DNA from: Gordonia desulfuricans NBRC 100010
GTDB lineage: Bacteria; Actinomycetota; Actinomycetes; Mycobacteriales; Mycobacteriaceae
Assembly (NCBI RefSeq): GCF_001485495.1
Contig: NZ_BCNF01000068.1
Coordinates: forward strand, 1 to 33,954
DNA length: 33,954 bases
Reading direction: 5' to 3'
The first letter of the stretch is position 1, and the number at the start of each line of letters is the position of its first letter. A program made the position numbers and the translations under genes. This document shows, piece after piece, positions 32,277 through 33,954 of the stretch. The notes below the pieces were generated by a model. It did no database searches. It saw only the letters and a list, made by a program, of their open reading frames with translations, and had not been told where the DNA came from.

Positions 32277-33954
32277 CCTCGTGCTTTCACGCTGATTTCG
32301 TGTCGTGAGTGAGGAATGGTGCCCTGACCTGGGATGATTGAGATTGCGAAGTCATCAATCGGACCAGATCGAGGAGCACCATTCAGGTGAGTAAGTCTAC
32401 GTCGCCCTACCCCGTGCTGTCTGCAGATGGCACCGGAACCGGGGTGGTGTCGCAGGCCGGCGCCACGGTGTTGTTGCGGACAGCCGAGAAAACGGGCCTG
32501 ACCACCGATTTATCGGACGCGTTGACGCCGTGGCGTAAACCCCTGGCGACCCACGATCCAGGCAAGATCATCACGGATCTGGCTGTGGCGGTCGCGATCG
32601 GCGGTGATTGTCTGGCCGACATCAACCAACTGCGCGCCAACCCCGCGGTATTCGGTCAGGTCGCCTCCGACCCCACGGTGTCACGACTGATCTCGGCGTT
32701 GGCCGCCGACGCCCCAGCGGCATTGACGGCCATCAACTCCGCCCGCGCTGCTGCCCGGGCAGGGTGCTGGTCAGCAGCCGGCACCACCGCCCCCGATCAT
32801 GACGCCGATACTGGCGATCCGCTGATCGTCGATCTCGACGCAACCTTGGTGACCGCGCACTCGGAGAAACAGGATGCGGCACCAACCTACAAGCGCGGGT
32901 TCGGTTTCCACCCGCTATGTGCGTTTGTCGATCACGGTAGCGAGGGCACTGGCGAACCCCTGGCGATCCAATTGCGGCCCGGCAACGCCGGCGCCAACAC
33001 CGCCGCCGATCACATCACGGTCACCGCCGCCGCACTCGAGCAGCTACCGACGGTGCAGGGGTATCGGGTCGGCGAGTCGGTGCTGGTGCGCACCGACTCC
33101 GCCGGCGGCACCCACGAGTTCCTCGGCTATCTCACCCGCCGGCACCTGGCCTATTCGGTGGGATTCGGGCTGACCGAGACCACCGCGGCCGTGACTGACC
33201 GGATCAGTCCCGAGGCGTGGACCCCGGCCTATGATGCCGACGGCGTGCAACGCGACGGAGCGTGGGTAGCCGAGTTGACCGGGCTGATCGACCTATCAGG
33301 CTGGCCGCAGGGGATGCGCGTGATCGTCCGGAAAGAGAGGCCGCACCCGGGTGCGCAATTGCGGTTCACCGACCGTGATGGGTTGCGGCTGACCGCGTTC
33401 GCCACCAACACCGTCCGTGGCCAACTCGCTGATCTGGAGCTGCGTCACCGGCGGCGGGCTCGATGTGAGGACCGGGTCCGTCCCGCCAAAGACTGTGGCC
33501 TGACGAATCTTCCGCTGCACGGCTTCGATCAGAACCGGATCTGGTGCGCGATCGTGATGCTCGCCTGCGAGTTGATTGCATGGACGCAGATGCTCGCGTT
33601 CACCGATCATCCTGCTCGCCGGTGGGAACCCAAGCGACTGCGCCACCGCGTGTTCTCGATCGCAGCCAAGATCAGCCGCCACGCCCGGCGAACCCGCATG
33701 AAGATGGCCACCCACGCTCCGCACGTCGATCTGCTACTCGACGGGATAGCAAGGCTTGCAGCACTTCCAGCGCCGGCCTGACCACCAGACCGACCAACCT
33801 TCGATCCAGAAAGGACGTCACACCTCGGGGCCGTGAAACCCGACGCACACCGACGCCTCGGACAACACCACACGGCCCACACCCGGAATTCGGTCCTCAG
33901 ACCACCACTCCGGGCCCCCTCAAACACCGGGCGACCCACGACGAAACATCGAGG
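32277..33954. mobile_element. IS1380-family insertion sequence, apparently complete
   Basis: The 1678-bp length matches the family. The left end starts CCTCG at 32277, and the window's last bases, CGAGG at 33950-33954, are its inverted counterpart; the first 18 bases of the two ends agree at 11 positions, so the terminal repeats are imperfect. One transposase gene fills most of it. CTAG at 32273-32276 may be half of a 4-bp target duplication; the other half lies outside the window. The left boundary was set by eye and could shift a few bases. The 3' part, 33782-33954, holds no gene. Confidence 0.7.
32387..33781 (+). CDS. IS1380-family transposase
   Basis: A 464-aa DDE transposase of the IS1380 family. 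Seen are the N-terminal region with TDLAVAVAIGGDCLADINQLR, the first catalytic Asp in VDLDATLV (149 or 151), the second in VRTDSAGGTHEF, and the C-terminal part with the likely Glu in RCEDRVRPAKDCGLTNLP. Length is full for the family and no stop or frameshift interrupts it, so it may be active. GAGGAG at 32371-32376 lies 10 nt before GTG 32387. Confidence 0.92.
   Translation: MSKSTSPYPVLSADGTGTGVVSQAGATVLLRTAEKTGLTTDLSDALTPWRKPLATHDPGKIITDLAVAVAIGGDCLADINQLRANPAVFGQVASDPTVSRLISALAADAPAALTAINSARAAARAGCWSAAGTTAPDHDADTGDPLIVDLDATLVTAHSEKQDAAPTYKRGFGFHPLCAFVDHGSEGTGEPLAIQLRPGNAGANTAADHITVTAAALEQLPTVQGYRVGESVLVRTDSAGGTHEFLGYLTRRHLAYSVGFGLTETTAAVTDRISPEAWTPAYDADGVQRDGAWVAELTGLIDLSGWPQGMRVIVRKERPHPGAQLRFTDRDGLRLTAFATNTVRGQLADLELRHRRRARCEDRVRPAKDCGLTNLPLHGFDQNRIWCAIVMLACELIAWTQMLAFTDHPARRWEPKRLRHRVFSIAAKISRHARRTRMKMATHAPHVDLLLDGIARLAALPAPA

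Overview
The window looks like chromosome of a high-GC, mycolic-acid-bearing actinobacterium, most likely Gordonia or a close relative. This is inferred from three antigen-85-type mycolyltransferases, an NDMA-type alcohol dehydrogenase, a candidate iron box of the IdeR/DtxR type and a strong bias to GC-rich codons. No rRNA, tRNA or CRISPR array was seen.

Region by region. 1-4.6 kb: a PAS histidine kinase diverges from a flavin-dependent monooxygenase-like gene and an MFS symporter, an aromatic or organic acid type of neighbourhood, closed by a perfect 28-bp-stem terminator. 4.6-8.1 kb: a minus-strand GH16 glycosidase and a mycolyltransferase with a long acidic tail, preceded by a candidate iron box, a small membrane protein and a secreted Ser/Gly-linker protein. 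8.1-12 kb: two TetR regulators, a Pro/Gln-rich membrane protein and an NDMA-type alcohol dehydrogenase that has lost its usual stop codon and a zinc-binding His. 12-15 kb: an ECF sigma factor fused to a zinc anti-sigma domain and a membrane/Pro-rich tail, then a surface protein with an LPxTG-like tail, then a sortase. 15-18 kb: secreted proteins, including a minus-strand operon in which a mycolyltransferase lies between two paralogous small secreted proteins that both end in GSLxxLLP. 18-24.3 kb: a lipoprotein, two large secreted proteins (beta-propeller and beta-sandwich, each with a disordered acidic N-terminal region) and a decayed copy of the small secreted gene. 24.4-30.6 kb: a caspase-like CHAT protease, translationally coupled to a 44-residue peptide gene and followed by a zinc-ribbon/membrane protein, converging on two coupled TPR genes. 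30.7-33.95 kb: a second acidic-tail mycolyltransferase whose upstream region is occupied by an apparently complete IS1380-family element; the window ends at the element's right end.

Most genes concern the cell envelope: mycolate transfer, secreted and anchored proteins, and their regulators. The most novel candidate is the split CHAT/TPR module with its tiny coupled peptide, because a paralogue of that peptide sits alone 6 kb away. The second is the mycolyltransferase flanked by GSLxxLLP proteins, which may be its substrates or partners. Both functional ideas are inference from sequence and layout.
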